NCBI RefSeq assembly: GCF_002843315.1
Contig: NZ_MVDD01000018.1
Coordinates: 20,035-84,034, forward strand
Length of the DNA stretch: 64,000 nucleotides
DNA from: Labilibaculum filiforme
GTDB lineage: Bacteria > Bacteroidota > Bacteroidia > Bacteroidales > Marinifilaceae
Direction: 5' to 3'
Below are positions 9,155 through 19,671 of the stretch, piece by piece. A program made the translations under genes and the position numbers. The notes under the pieces are model-generated. The model ran no database searches and was not told the origin of the DNA. It saw only the letters and a program-made list of their open reading frames with translations. Numbering within the stretch: position 1 is the first letter of the stretch; each line of letters starts with the position of its first letter.

Positions 9155-11917
9155 TTATACAACTATATTAATGATCTTGTTAGGAACAATAATTATTTTT
9201 TTAGGAGTTTTTCCGTCGATCCATTTTTGAGATTTTTCTAAAGAAAGCACCTCCTTTTCAATTTCATCTCTACTTAAATCGACAGGCAACTCTAATATAA
9301 ACCTCATTTTACCATTAAATGAGACTGGATATTTATGATTGTTTTCCTGAACAAAACTTTCGTTGAATTCTGGGAAACTTGCTTTTGTAATACTTGTTGT
9401 ATTGCCACACAAGGTCCACAACTCTTCGGATACATGTGGAGCAAATGGAGCAAGGGTAAGCAATAAATCTTCCAAAACAGCTTTATTGTTACATTTCAAA
9501 GTATACAATTCATTCACACAAATCATGAAAGCCGAAACAGATGTATTGAATGAAAAACGCTCGATATCATCCTGAATTTTCTTAATGGTTTTGTGCAAGA
9601 CCTTTAATTCGTCAGCAGTAGGCTCATTAGTTGTTAATTCAAATTCGCCAGCTTCGTTATGGAACAATCGCCATAATTTTTTCAGGAATTTGTGCACTCC
9701 ATCGATACCATTTGTATCCCAAGGTTTGTGTGCTTCCAATGGTCCTAAAAACATTTCGTACAAACGAAGTGTATCGGCTCCGTATTCTTCAACAATCACA
9801 TCTGGATTTACCACATTAAACATGGATTTAGACATTTTTTCAACTGCCCAACCACAATGGTATTTTCCATCCTCTAAAATAAATTCTGCATTTTTATATT
9901 CAGGCATCCAATTTTTGAAAGCTTCCAAATCAAGCACATCATTTTTCACGATATTTACATCAACATGAATTGCTGTAGTATCGTATTTCTCGATTAATCC
10001 GTGCGAAACGTATTTATTTGTTTTTTTATCACGGTAAACGAAATTTGATCGGCCTTGAATCATTCCTTGATTGATCAATTTCTTGAAAGGCTCATCTTTG
10101 CAAACTTCGTTGATATCGAAAAGGAATTTATTCCAAAAACGAGAATAAATTAGATGACCCGTAGCATGCTCGGTACCACCAATATACAAATCTACATCCT
10201 GCCAATATTCATTTGCTTCGGTAGAAACCAATGTATCGTTATTGCGAGGATCCATATAACGCAAATAATATGCTGATGATCCTGCAAAACCTGGCATGGT
10301 ATTCAATTCAATAGGATATCCATCTTCGGTAACCCAATTTTCTGCGCGACCCAATGGTGGTTCTCCAGTCTCTGTAGGTAAATATTTATCAATCTCAGGT
10401 AATTCTAAAGGCAACTTGTCCAAATCCATCATTTGTGGCATGCCATCTTTAAAATAAACTGGGAATGGTTCTCCCCAATATCTTTGACGAGAGAAAATTG
10501 CATCTCTCAATCTATAGTTGATTTTTTTCTTTCCTAATCCTCGTGCTTCAACTTCTTCGTTTGCCTTTACAATCGCATCTTTTACATCTAATCCGTTCAA
10601 AAAGTCAGAGTTCATCGATTTTCCTTCTTTGGCATCGTAAGATTCCTCAGAAATATCACCACCTGAAACCACCTGAATAATAGGTAAATTGAAATGCTTT
10701 GCAAAAGCGTAATCTCTGCTATCGTGAGCAGGAACAGCCATAATTGCACCAGTTCCATATCCGGCAAGCACGTAATCGCTCACCCAAACAGGAATTTCCT
10801 CGCCGGTAAAAGGGTTTATTGCATACGCTCCAGTAAAGGCACCACTAATTGTTTTCACATCGGCTAATCGCTCCCTTTCAGTTCTTTTATTCGTTGCCTC
10901 GATATAGGCATCGATAGCATCCTGATTTTCGGGAGTTGTTAGTTCTTTCACCAAATCACTCTCTGGAGCCAATACCATAAAAGTAACACCAAAAATAGTA
11001 TCGGGACGAGTGGTAAAAACTTCCATTTTGATATCGGAACCTTTCACATTAAAGTTTACTTCGGCACCAACAGATCGTCCAATCCAGTTTTTTTGAATCT
11101 CTTTTAAAGAATCCGTCCACTCTAAAGTTTCCATACCATCTAAAAGGCGCTTTGCATAAGCAGAAACACGCAATGACCATTGACGCATTCTCTTTTGCTC
11201 GACAGGATATCCTCCACGTGCAGAAAGACCATCTTTCACCTCATCGTTGGCTAAAACAGTACCTAATTTAGGACACCAGTTCACCATTGTATCAGCCAAA
11301 TAAGCCAGACGGTAATTTAAAAGAATAGCTTGTTTTTCGTTATCAGAAAAAGCTTTCCACTGCGCTGCTGTAAACACTTCTGTTTCGGAACAGGCTGCAT
11401 TTACATTCCCATTTCCTTCTAATTCGAATTTTGAAATTAGAGATTCAATGGATTCTGCTTTTTCAATATCATTATTAAAAAAATGGTTGAACATTTGAAT
11501 AAATGCCCACTGTGTCCATTTATAATACTCAGGCTGGCAAGTTCTCACTTCGCGATCCCAATCGTACGAAAAGCCTATTTTATTTAATTGCTCACGATAT
11601 CGGGCAATATTTGTTTCTGTTGTAATAGCAGGATGCTGACCAGTTTGGATAGCATATTGCTCGGCAGGCAAACCATAAGCATCGTATCCCATTGGATGAA
11701 GCACATTATATCCCTTTAAAGTTTTATAACGGGAATAAATATCCGAAGCGATATATCCAAGTGGGTGACCCACATGCAAACCAGCTCCCGAAGGATATGG
11801 AAACATATCGAGTACATAAAATTTTGGTTTTTCTGAATTCACCTCAACTTTGTACGTTTTCTTTTCAGTCCAGTACTTCTGCCACTTTTGTTCTATCTCT
11901 TTAAAGTTGTACTCCAT
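9155..11917 (-). CDS. leuS: Leucyl-tRNA synthetase
   Basis: Class I aminoacyl-tRNA synthetase of 920 residues. HIGH-type motif in [17 protein letters not shown] near residue 40, the CP1 editing domain with the threonine-rich [14 protein letters not shown] segment near 300-330, the conserved [12 protein letters not shown], and the KMSKS loop ([12 protein letters not shown]) near 690. It ends with an anticodon-binding and C-terminal domain. Length is typical for Bacteroidota. Single gene with its own terminator; intact. Confidence 0.97.
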   Translation of the reverse strand: MEYNFKEIEQKWQKYWTEKKTYKVEVNSEKPKFYVLDMFPYPSGAGLHVGHPLGYIASDIYSRYKTLKGYNVLHPMGYDAYGLPAEQYAIQTGQHPAITTETNIARYREQLNKIGFSYDWDREVRTCQPEYYKWTQWAFIQMFNHFFNNDIEKAESIESLISKFELEGNGNVNAACSETEVFTAAQWKAFSDNEKQAILLNYRLAYLADTMVNWCPKLGTVLANDEVKDGLSARGGYPVEQKRMRQWSLRVSAYAKRLLDGMETLEWTDSLKEIQKNWIGRSVGAEVNFNVKGSDIKMEVFTTRPDTIFGVTFMVLAPESDLVKELTTPENQDAIDAYIEATNKRTERERLADVKTISGAFTGAYAINPFTGEEIPVWVSDYVLAGYGTGAIMAVPAHDSRDYAFAKHFNLPIIQVVSGGDISEESYDAKEGKSMNSDFLNGLDVKDAIVKANEEVEARGLGKKKINYRLRDAIFSRQRYWGEPFPVYFKDGMPQMMDLDKLPLELPEIDKYLPTETGEPPLGRAENWVTEDGYPIELNTMPGFAGSSAYYLRYMDPRNNDTLVSTEANEYWQDVDLYIGGTEHATGHLIYSRFWNKFLFDINEVCKDEPFKKLINQGMIQGRSNFVYRDKKTNKYVSHGLIEKYDTTAIHVDVNIVKNDVLDLEAFKNWMPEYKNAEFILEDGKYHCGWAVEKMSKSMFNVVNPDVIVEEYGADTLRLYEMFLGPLEAHKPWDTNGIDGVHKFLKKLWRLFHNEAGEFELTTNEPTADELKVLHKTIKKIQDDIERFSFNTSVSAFMICVNELYTLKCNNKAVLEDLLLTLAPFAPHVSEELWTLCGNTTSITKASFPEFNESFVQENNHKYPVSFNGKMRFILELPVDLSRDEIEKEVLSLEKSQKWIDGKTPKKIIIVPNKIINIVV

Positions 11918-12119
11918 GGTAATATTGATAAAATATGGTTATTTCTTGCTTTCGAACCGCAAAATTAACAAAAGTTTATAAATATTTACCGTGTTTAAGA
12001 AGGAAGTCTGATTTTATTAGGATATGGATTTTAATGCTTTAGGTAGTTAAGATTAAAACAATGAATTATATTTATTTACAGGAATAAGACTGGATGCGAT
12101 GCAGAACAAAATATTTTTC

Positions 12120-12127
12120 TAAATTTG
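12120..12127 (+). promoter_or_regulatory. -7 element of the tRNA-Arg gene
   Basis: TAAATTTG is a full TAnnTTTG match ending 11 bp before the mature tRNA 5' end, the expected distance for a transcription start just ahead of the tRNA. No good -33 TTTG is seen at the usual spacing. Confidence 0.5.
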
Positions 12128-12138
12128 CACCCGTAATT

Positions 12139-12212
12139 GGCCCGTTAGTTCAGCTGAATAGAACGTCAGATTCCGGTTCTGAAGGTCACAGGTTTGAATC
12201 CTGTACGGGTCA
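12139..12212 (+). tRNA. tRNA-Arg (anticodon CCG)
   Basis: All four arms fold. Acceptor GGCCCGT pairs with ACGGGTC (one G-U at position 2). The D stem is GTTC/GAAC. Anticodon stem TCAGA/TCTGA closes the loop TTCCGGT with CCG at 12173-12175. T arm ACAGG/CCTGT has loop TTTGAAT. Discriminator A at 12212. CCA is not encoded. It is isolated between minus-strand genes and is followed at once by a terminator. Confidence 0.93.
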
Positions 12213-12216
12213 CAAA

Positions 12217-12253
12217 AAAAGCCTGAAAAATCACATGATTTTTCAGGCTTTTT
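12217..12253 (+). terminator. Bidirectional terminator after tRNA-Arg
   Basis: A near-perfect palindrome (GCCTGAAAAATCA at 12221-12233 with its complement at 12236-12248) has T runs on both strands. It ends the tRNA transcript on the plus strand. On the minus strand it lies about 35 bp beyond the stop codon of the DUF4380-type lipoprotein gene, so it can also end the PUL operon. Confidence 0.85.
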
Positions 12254-12287
12254 CTTTACCGCCAGATAAATACAAATTTATTTTTTT

Positions 12288-13742
12288 CTAAAAAGTAAAT
12301 GAATCCAGCAGATATTCTTCACCATAGTCGCCCTTTATAAGCAACTGACATTCAGACAACCTAGCCTCATCCTCTAATGAGCAATTAAAAATAAACGCTT
12401 TTAACGGGTTCACCTTTTCCAGCTCTATTTTCTTTACGATTTCCCCTGACTTGTCGAACAGTTGAAGTACCGCAACACCCTCATTAAATACGCCATACTC
12501 ACCATTCAAACTTGTTGTGACTCTGTCGAAATTCAATTTTTTAGTAATAATTCCAGTTCTGTTAACATCCAAAATTGGAGTAGAAACAATTTTAGCCGCC
12601 CCCTGCATTTCTTCGTAATCGAAACTCTCTCCGGGCAAAAGTGTATGTATTGGAGTTTTAACTTCCGTTTCCAAATAACCAGTAACCATACCACTATTGT
12701 AAATGGCTGCATTTACTCCAAAATCGTAATCAAGACTGGGATCAAAAGGTTCCATGATTTTCACAAATGCCGTGTTGTTCGTCCTATTCACGTAGCAAAG
12801 CCAGTTCTTCGAAGAAATCATATGAAAACCACCCATTAAATAATAGTCGTATTGAATTTCGAAAATTCCTGGAGCTACTTCCCCATTCCAGTTGGTTCCG
12901 TGATTGTAATACTTCTTTACATGTTCAGGATTGTTCTTGTTCAAAGGCATTCGATTTCTATCTACGTATCTCCATCGAGATTCTGGAGTCACATTAATAT
13001 GATACTGCTCTCCATCCGGCATTTTCAAGCCCTCATCGAAAGGAATGTAAGCTCTAAAATTCTCACCATCTTCTAGTTCTGGCTGGCTTCGAGAAATATG
13101 CTGACTTGTGGTCATGATTCCTCTTTTCACTGTTTTATTGCCTCTATTCATTAACGTATGCTTGATAAAAACCAAACTACTAGCCGTTTCGATACGCAAG
13201 CTACGTTTGTATTGCAAACGCTCATCAATTACTTCTGGATAAATAAATTTTTGAGATTTAGTATCGAAAGTGGGAACAGGAAGCTCTTGAATTCCTGACT
13301 CCACATCAATGGATTGATGGCCATTTTTATCGGTGGACAATTTAACTTTATACGGGCTATCTCCGATCGTTACGGGCGGTGGCCAACGTTTCGTTTTCTT
13401 GCCATCGGCACCAATTGCACAATTATCAACAGGTATAGGTACTAGGCGATAACCTCCAAAATTTCGCCATTCATCAGTTTTCACCTCTTCGCTTGAAGCG
13501 AATGATTTTCCAAACAAATCTGGGTTGAGCCAAAGAGAAGGCACATCGCCCAGATTGTATTCCAAAACTCTACCTGCAGCTTGAGGAACTACAGCTAAAC
13601 TGATGTATTTATTCTTGGCAACAAAAACACTATCCCACTGCCAATTTTTATAGTTATTAACTATAGAAATGGTTTGAATCGGTTTTTCAAGTTCACAAGA
13701 ACTCATAACAATTGCCAACACCAGTATCACTATATTCCTCAT
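12288..13742 (-). CDS. DUF4380-type lipoprotein in the PUL
   Basis: 484-residue lipoprotein with signal peptide and lipobox ending at Cys16 (VMSSC). The N-terminal half carries the DUF4380-like pattern (GRVLEYNLGD near residue 58, then NFGGYRLVPIP), which belongs to the mutarotase-like beta-sandwich class. The remainder is probably also beta-rich. It is the last gene of the sulfatase-GH127-GH127-sulfatase operon, 25 bp after the preceding gene. An outer-membrane or periplasmic role on galactan oligosaccharides is inferred from context only. No catalytic residues can be named. Confidence 0.65.
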   Translation of the reverse strand: MRNIVILVLAIVMSSCELEKPIQTISIVNNYKNWQWDSVFVAKNKYISLAVVPQAAGRVLEYNLGDVPSLWLNPDLFGKSFASSEEVKTDEWRNFGGYRLVPIPVDNCAIGADGKKTKRWPPPVTIGDSPYKVKLSTDKNGHQSIDVESGIQELPVPTFDTKSQKFIYPEVIDERLQYKRSLRIETASSLVFIKHTLMNRGNKTVKRGIMTTSQHISRSQPELEDGENFRAYIPFDEGLKMPDGEQYHINVTPESRWRYVDRNRMPLNKNNPEHVKKYYNHGTNWNGEVAPGIFEIQYDYYLMGGFHMISSKNWLCYVNRTNNTAFVKIMEPFDPSLDYDFGVNAAIYNSGMVTGYLETEVKTPIHTLLPGESFDYEEMQGAAKIVSTPILDVNRTGIITKKLNFDRVTTSLNGEYGVFNEGVAVLQLFDKSGEIVKKIELEKVNPLKAFIFNCSLEDEARLSECQLLIKGDYGEEYLLDSFTF

Positions 13743-13767
13743 CCTCGATATTTTAAGTTCCTAATTT

Positions 13768-15423
13768 TTATTTCTGAACCTTTGCAAGATTCCCTTTCCA
13801 ACCACTGTTGAATTGAACCAACAATTCTTTCACTAATTGTGGATTTTCATCAGCAATATTAATAGTTTCCTGCGGATCGGTTTTATGATCAAACAATTCG
13901 AAAAAGATTGGTTCCGATTCTGGTTTTGTATAATCTTTCCAAACCACAAATCGATACTGTTCGGTTCGCATGGAATATCCCATTAAGTAATTTTCAAATA
14001 AATTCCGATCCCACTTTTCCTTCTGCTGCGCAATAATTTTCCCTTCTACTTCCTCGATTAGTGGTCCAAAATACGTTTCGCGCATTCCCTGCGAAAGAGG
14101 ATTTGCTGCCCATTCTCTTAATGCAGGAGTTGGAAACTGACTAAACGCAGCTTTTTTCCACTCTTTTTCAGGATTATTTAAAAGGGGAACAAAACTTTGT
14201 CCTTCCAAATGTTCTGGAATAGGCACTTCGGCAAGTTCGCAAAGAGTTGGATACATATCCACTAATTCGACTAATGCCTTTGTTTTAGCTCCTCTATTTT
14301 TAGTTGGCATGTTTGGTGTTGTAATCATCATTGGAACACGAGTAGAAATTTCATAATTGGTTGCTTTTCCCCAAACTCCCATATCTCCAAGATGCCAGCC
14401 ATGATCGCCCCAAAGAATAATAATAGTATTTTCACGAACACCAGCTTCTTCCAAAGCTTTAATCATCATTCCAAGTTGTGCATCGGCATAACTCACACAA
14501 GCCAAATAACCGTGCTTTAATGTTCTTGCCAAAGAATCACTAATGGCTCCCGATTTAGGAATACCTGCCCTTGCTCTTAACTCAAAAGAAGGATGCAATG
14601 CCATTGTGGCTCCATTAATTGGAGCCTCGGTACATTCAGCCAATGGAATAGCTTCCCGATTGTATAAATCCCAATATTTTTTAGGAGCAACAAAATTTAA
14701 GTGAGGCTTTTTTAATCCCAATCCTAAAAAGAAAGGTTTATCCGGATTTTTCGCCAACATGTCTTTTAAAGTTGCGATTGCAGCAAGTGTGTTGTAACCA
14801 TCTTCATAGGTTTCATCAGGCACATCGGCACATTCGTAAGCAGGACCTTGAGCCAAGCCATTTTTTGTAGCATCGGGACCATACTTTGCAACCATTTTAT
14901 CGCGATCGCTTTGCCAGAATTCCTGATTTTCTTTTAGTGCGAAACCACCTTTAGTAGCTACACGTTCCACTTTAGGTGTCACAGGTAATCTACTCCATGA
15001 AGAATCTGGATCGTTATACTTCCCATGAAAAATTTTTCCAGTACAAACCGCTTCGTAACCAAATTTCATTAAATGCTGTGGTAGCGTTACAATATCAGGA
15101 TTTACATCACGAAAGTCGGTATAGTTTTCAATTACACCAATAGTTTCGGGGCGAGCACCCGTCATTAAACTAGCCCGTGAAGGACTACAAATAGCCTGCT
15201 GACAATATGCGTTCTCGAACAACAATCCATCAGCGGCTAAAGCATCTAAATTTGGAGTTACAGCAATCTCAGAACCATAACATCCCAATTCGGGTCGTAA
15301 ATCATCTACTGCCAAAAAAAGAATATTTAGCTTTTTTTTAGGCTCTTGTTTAGATTGGCAAGCAAATCCTACAATTAGAAGAAAAGCAAGGCTAATCAGT
15401 TTAACTACAAAACGATTATTCAT
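13768..15423 (-). CDS. S1-family sulfatase lipoprotein, iduronate-2-sulfatase-like (first copy)
   Basis: 551-residue formylglycine-dependent sulfatase. Lipobox at Cys22. Metal-binding VDDLRPELGCYGS near residues 39-51. The formylglycine precursor is Cys79 in CSPSRASLMTG, followed by the C-terminal metal motif WGDHGWHLGD. The LRPELGCYG pattern places it with the iduronate-2-sulfatase-like group. It is a close paralogue of the sulfatase at 23281-24912, with the same domain order and many identical blocks, but the motif residue after Cys is Ser rather than Gly. It is expected to remove sulfate esters from galactan oligosaccharides in the periplasm. It lies 36 bp downstream of a GH127 gene. Confidence 0.93.
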   Translation of the reverse strand: MNNRFVVKLISLAFLLIVGFACQSKQEPKKKLNILFLAVDDLRPELGCYGSEIAVTPNLDALAADGLLFENAYCQQAICSPSRASLMTGARPETIGVIENYTDFRDVNPDIVTLPQHLMKFGYEAVCTGKIFHGKYNDPDSSWSRLPVTPKVERVATKGGFALKENQEFWQSDRDKMVAKYGPDATKNGLAQGPAYECADVPDETYEDGYNTLAAIATLKDMLAKNPDKPFFLGLGLKKPHLNFVAPKKYWDLYNREAIPLAECTEAPINGATMALHPSFELRARAGIPKSGAISDSLARTLKHGYLACVSYADAQLGMMIKALEEAGVRENTIIILWGDHGWHLGDMGVWGKATNYEISTRVPMMITTPNMPTKNRGAKTKALVELVDMYPTLCELAEVPIPEHLEGQSFVPLLNNPEKEWKKAAFSQFPTPALREWAANPLSQGMRETYFGPLIEEVEGKIIAQQKEKWDRNLFENYLMGYSMRTEQYRFVVWKDYTKPESEPIFFELFDHKTDPQETINIADENPQLVKELLVQFNSGWKGNLAKVQK

Positions 15424-15459
15424 TGTTTATTTAATTTAAAAGATTCAATTTTCATTTTA

Positions 15460-17481
15460 CTATTCCCAAACAATTGGCATCCAAACTGTCATTTCAGATT
15501 TCCCTCTGTTGCTCCACGAAAAGTAGGGAACCAATTGTGTTTTGTATGTTTCCCACTTCACATTCTTCACTTCGCTATACATCTCGTCACTATTCGCTTT
15601 ACGAAGTTTTACGTCTGCGCTGATCGTAGCAACACCTCCTAATAAATCAGGTTTGTAATTCACTTCTAATTTTGAAGTTCGAGGAAAATAAACATCTAAT
15701 ATTCCAGCCTCTTTTGGCAAATCCGGCGACTCCACACAATAAACTACAGGACCTCTTTTAACGGCAACTTGATTTCTTACCTCTTCGATTAAGGGATTGC
15801 CTTCCATCAACTTTACATCCATCGGCATATCTAGCAAAATTTCATCCCCCTTTTTCCAATTGCGCTCAAGAATAGCATAAGTTCCTGCTTTAACTTCTAC
15901 TTCGGCATCTTTACCATTCACTAAAATTTTACTTTCTTTTGCCCAATCAGGAATGCGAAGCATTAACTGAAAAGCATCTTTTTTACACTTACCCACTATA
16001 ATTTTCACCGCACCTTCCCAAGGATACTTTGTAACTTGAGTAAGCTGAATAGCTGATCCATCCAACAAATTCGTGGTCAGTTTATTTCCACCATATAAAT
16101 TAACTGCAAGACCATTATTAGTTAAACTATATGCCCATCCTGATATTTTTGCTATAGTACGAACTAGGTTTGGAGGACAGCAAAAGCATTCTACGTAGGG
16201 AATACGTTGATCAAATTCTGTTGCTGCATCGGGATTATCGTGCGAGTGATTACAAACCCGTAAAGGATTCGCATAGAAATAGTCTTTCCCTTCGATACTG
16301 ATACCGGAAAGAGCACTATTAAATAGTACCAACTCCATAATATCGGCATATTTAGATTCTCCATGAATACCCAACATGCGATAGCTAAACATTGAATTGC
16401 AAATATTTGCACACGTTTCGTTGTAGGCAGTTAAGTTTGGCATCATGTATTCGTTGATAAAACCTTCGTGAACCATATCTACATGCGACGAAACTCCATG
16501 ATGAGTTTGCCCACACGCGCCAGTAACGTACATTTTCTTATTTACAACATTATCCCAAAGTCTGTCCAAAGCATCCAGCAATGCTTTCTCACCTGTTTCG
16601 GCAACAACATCGGCAGCTCCGGCATAAAAATACAAAGCCAAAACAGCATGACCTTCCGCTGTTTTTTCATCCCGCAAGGGAGTTCGTTCCTGAACCATGT
16701 CGCCAATAAACTTAAAACCAGCCACTTTAGATGGATTTGATGCTGATTCACCTCTCATATTAATGAAAAGTTCTGCTAATTCGAGGTATTTTTTATTTTT
16801 GGTTGTACGATACAATTCCACCAAACCCATAATTTGTGTTTGATTAAAACCAAAGCGTTTCAGATCATCAGAAAGATTATCTACCATAAAGGTATCGTAC
16901 AAATTATCGGCATGCTTAATAGCAATATCCAGAAAATTCGTTTTTCCGGTAATTCGATTGTGAATACAGGCACTAGTGTATAAATGGCCACTGTTATACA
17001 TTTCGTGATATTGTCTATTTCCGTAGCGCTCCCTACCTGCAACAGTCACCTGAGTTTGCAGATAACCATCAGGCTGTTGCGCTTTTCCGATAATAGCAAT
17101 GTAGGAATCTAGATCCGCAAGAATTTTTTCATCCTTATTCTGGGCATAAACATACATTTCGGCTTCCATCCATTTGTAGAAATCACCGTCGTGCCATTTC
17201 ATTCCTTTGTGCTCACCTTCTTTAAGTCCGGCAGCAATTTTAAAATTATTAAGTGCATGACCTGTATTACCACACAACAATTCGCCCATGTAGGGAACCA
17301 TTGTTTGTTCGCACACTTTAAATTTATCAGCCCAAAAGCCTTCGGTCCATGTGCAATCGCCAATATTAATACTCTTGAATTTCACATTCGGACTTTCGGT
17401 ATTGTTAATGATTCCACGATTTTGAGCAAAAGTAGAGCTAAACACAACTATACTCAATGAGATTAACAGTAATTTCTTCAT
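15460..17481 (-). CDS. GH127-family glycoside hydrolase (first copy)
   Basis: 673-residue secreted enzyme of the GH127 (former DUF1680) family with a signal peptide cleaved after about residue 19 (SSTFA-QN). The putative active-site cluster is Glu355 and Cys357 (NETCANICN), then Cys434 and Cys435 (ECFCCPPN). This has exactly the spacing of the Glu/Cys zinc-thiolate site of bifidobacterial beta-L-arabinofuranosidase HypBA1 (338, 340, 417, 418). In marine carrageenan PULs GH127-related enzymes remove 3,6-anhydro-D-galactose from the non-reducing end of desulfated oligosaccharides. That activity is inferred here from context. Nearly the same length as its tandem paralogue upstream. Confidence 0.88.
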   Translation of the reverse strand: MKKLLLISLSIVVFSSTFAQNRGIINNTESPNVKFKSINIGDCTWTEGFWADKFKVCEQTMVPYMGELLCGNTGHALNNFKIAAGLKEGEHKGMKWHDGDFYKWMEAEMYVYAQNKDEKILADLDSYIAIIGKAQQPDGYLQTQVTVAGRERYGNRQYHEMYNSGHLYTSACIHNRITGKTNFLDIAIKHADNLYDTFMVDNLSDDLKRFGFNQTQIMGLVELYRTTKNKKYLELAELFINMRGESASNPSKVAGFKFIGDMVQERTPLRDEKTAEGHAVLALYFYAGAADVVAETGEKALLDALDRLWDNVVNKKMYVTGACGQTHHGVSSHVDMVHEGFINEYMMPNLTAYNETCANICNSMFSYRMLGIHGESKYADIMELVLFNSALSGISIEGKDYFYANPLRVCNHSHDNPDAATEFDQRIPYVECFCCPPNLVRTIAKISGWAYSLTNNGLAVNLYGGNKLTTNLLDGSAIQLTQVTKYPWEGAVKIIVGKCKKDAFQLMLRIPDWAKESKILVNGKDAEVEVKAGTYAILERNWKKGDEILLDMPMDVKLMEGNPLIEEVRNQVAVKRGPVVYCVESPDLPKEAGILDVYFPRTSKLEVNYKPDLLGGVATISADVKLRKANSDEMYSEVKNVKWETYKTQLVPYFSWSNRGKSEMTVWMPIVWE

Positions 17482-17644
17482 CAGATTATTTTTATCTAAA
17501 ACTTGATTTCACAAAAAAATCAGTACCTCGCTTGATAGTTTCCTACTTGCATGAGATACTGATTCATTCTAGCCTGTTTTGATTAAAACTATTTTACTGC
17601 GTTCAATCATAATGGTTGAACGCAATATGATTATTAAATTTTTA

Positions 17645-19669
17645 TTATTTCCAGATTATTGGCATAAAAACTGTCATTTCACCTTGTCCACGATTACTCC
17701 ACGCATAATTAGGAACCAATTGAGTTTTGTACTTGGTAAATTCTGGCTTTTCCACCTTCTTATACATAGTTTCATCATTATTATTGGTACGAATAAGCAC
17801 TTCTGTTTCAATTACAGTAACTCCATCAAGCAAATCTTTTTTATAAACCGCTTTCATTTCATTTTCAGCACTTAAGTAGACATCAGTAATTTTTGTGCCT
17901 TCAGGCAGATCCGCTGATTCAATACAGTAAACAATTGGTCCACGTTTAATTGCCACCTGATTACGTACTTCCTCAATACGAGTATGTCCCTCAACCATAG
18001 CAATTTCCATTGGCATATCAATAGAGATCACATCGCCTTTTTTCCATTTACGATTAATGCTTGCAAATTGTCCTTCTTTCGCATCAATAGTAGTCGATTC
18101 TCCGTTTACTTTAATTGATGTTCCTTTAGCCCATCTTGGAATACGAAGCAGTACATCAAAAGCATCTTTTTTACACTTATCAACAGTAATGTTAATAACT
18201 CCCTCCCAAGGATAATTTGTCACCTGAGACAATTCAAGCTTAGAACCGTCCAACAATGTAGTTGAAAGTTTATTCCCTCCAAATAGATTCACGGCAATTC
18301 CATTTTCTGATTTACTATAAGCCCAACCCGAAAGTTTAGCAACAGTACGAACCAAATTGGGAGGACAACAAAAACACTCTAAATATGGCTGACGCTCAGG
18401 AAATTCAGTTACCAACTTATCGTAGTCACGAGTGCCATTAATTACTCGCAATGGGTTGGCATAGTAATAATCTTTACCTTCCAAACTAATACCTGATAAA
18501 CCACTATTGAATTCAACCAATTCCATAATATCGGCATACTTCGACTCCCCGTGAATATCCAATAATCGCTTACTAAACATTGCATTACAGATATTTGCAC
18601 AAGTCTCATTATAAGCTGTCATGTTCGGCATCATATAAGAATCTATAAAGCCTTCCTCAATCATTTGTCGATTGGTAGATGCACCATAATGTGTTTGTCC
18701 TGTAGCTCCAGTTACATACATTTTCTGATCGGTGATATTTTCCCATAAACGATCCAAAGCATCAACAATAGCCTTTTCTCCAGTTTCAGCATACACATCG
18801 GCAGCTCCTGCATAATAATATTGAGCAAGCACTGCATGACCTACAGCTTCGCTCGATTCGCGAAGAGGAGTAAATTCCTGAACCATATCTCCAATAGGAT
18901 ATCCTTCGGTTGCAGGCGTTTCTACTACTTTATATTTCCCTCGATTGTCAACAAATTTTTGAGCCAATCTCAAATATTTTTCATCTCCAACGGTACGATA
19001 CAATTCAACCAATCCCATAATTTGAGTTTGATTAAAGCCAAAGCGAGCAAACTTTTTATCCTCTGGCATAAAGATGGTGTACAACAAATCGGCATGCTTA
19101 ATAGCGATATCCAAAAAGTTTCTTTGTCCAGTAATTCTATAGTGAATACAAGCACTTGTTAATAAATGTCCTGTATTGTACATCTCATGATATTTCCTAT
19201 TTTCGTAACGATCTACCTTAGGATTCAATTGGATTTGTGTTTGCAAATATCCATCTTCTTCCTGCGCTTTTCCAATAATACGAATGTACTCGTCTAATTC
19301 CTTTAAAAGTTTTGGATCCTTATTTTGAGCATAAACATACGTCTTAGCCTCCATAAATTTATAAAAATCACCATCGTGCCAACGCATTCCCTTGTGTTCG
19401 CCTTTCATTTCACCTGCGGCAATCTTAAAATTATTTAAAGCATGTCCGGTGTCTCCACATAACAATTCTCCCATATAAGGAACCATATTGTGTTCACACA
19501 CCTCAAATCTTTCAGCCCAAAAACCATCAGTCCAAACACAGTCGCCCATATCTATACTCTTGAGTTTCACATAGGAACTTTTTGCATTATTAATGATCCC
19601 CTTTTCCTGCGCCTGCCCCGAAAATAAAAACGTTATTCCACAAGCAATAAATAGTAATCTCTTTATCAT
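17645..19669 (-). CDS. GH127-family glycoside hydrolase (second copy)
   Basis: 674-residue paralogue of the neighbouring enzyme, with a signal peptide (cleavage near residue 20, SGQA-QE). The putative catalytic cluster falls at identical positions: Glu355, Cys357, Cys434, Cys435. Long identical blocks (HALNNFKIAAG, GFNQTQIMGLVELYRT, AYNETCANIC) show tandem duplication. Differences concentrate in the loops around residues 140-155, 240-260 and 405-425. It lies 2 bp after a sulfatase gene. A 163-bp gap separates it from the other GH127. Likely exo-acting on anhydrogalactose or a differently sulfated variant (inference). Confidence 0.88.
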   Translation of the reverse strand: MIKRLLFIACGITFLFSGQAQEKGIINNAKSSYVKLKSIDMGDCVWTDGFWAERFEVCEHNMVPYMGELLCGDTGHALNNFKIAAGEMKGEHKGMRWHDGDFYKFMEAKTYVYAQNKDPKLLKELDEYIRIIGKAQEEDGYLQTQIQLNPKVDRYENRKYHEMYNTGHLLTSACIHYRITGQRNFLDIAIKHADLLYTIFMPEDKKFARFGFNQTQIMGLVELYRTVGDEKYLRLAQKFVDNRGKYKVVETPATEGYPIGDMVQEFTPLRESSEAVGHAVLAQYYYAGAADVYAETGEKAIVDALDRLWENITDQKMYVTGATGQTHYGASTNRQMIEEGFIDSYMMPNMTAYNETCANICNAMFSKRLLDIHGESKYADIMELVEFNSGLSGISLEGKDYYYANPLRVINGTRDYDKLVTEFPERQPYLECFCCPPNLVRTVAKLSGWAYSKSENGIAVNLFGGNKLSTTLLDGSKLELSQVTNYPWEGVINITVDKCKKDAFDVLLRIPRWAKGTSIKVNGESTTIDAKEGQFASINRKWKKGDVISIDMPMEIAMVEGHTRIEEVRNQVAIKRGPIVYCIESADLPEGTKITDVYLSAENEMKAVYKKDLLDGVTVIETEVLIRTNNNDETMYKKVEKPEFTKYKTQLVPNYAWSNRGQGEMTVFMPIIWK

Positions 19670-19671
19670 GA

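Noticed and set aside
12094..12291. 65-codon open frame across the tRNA-Arg region
   Set aside because: It overlaps the complete tRNA and its terminator; the frame is a by-product of those sequences.
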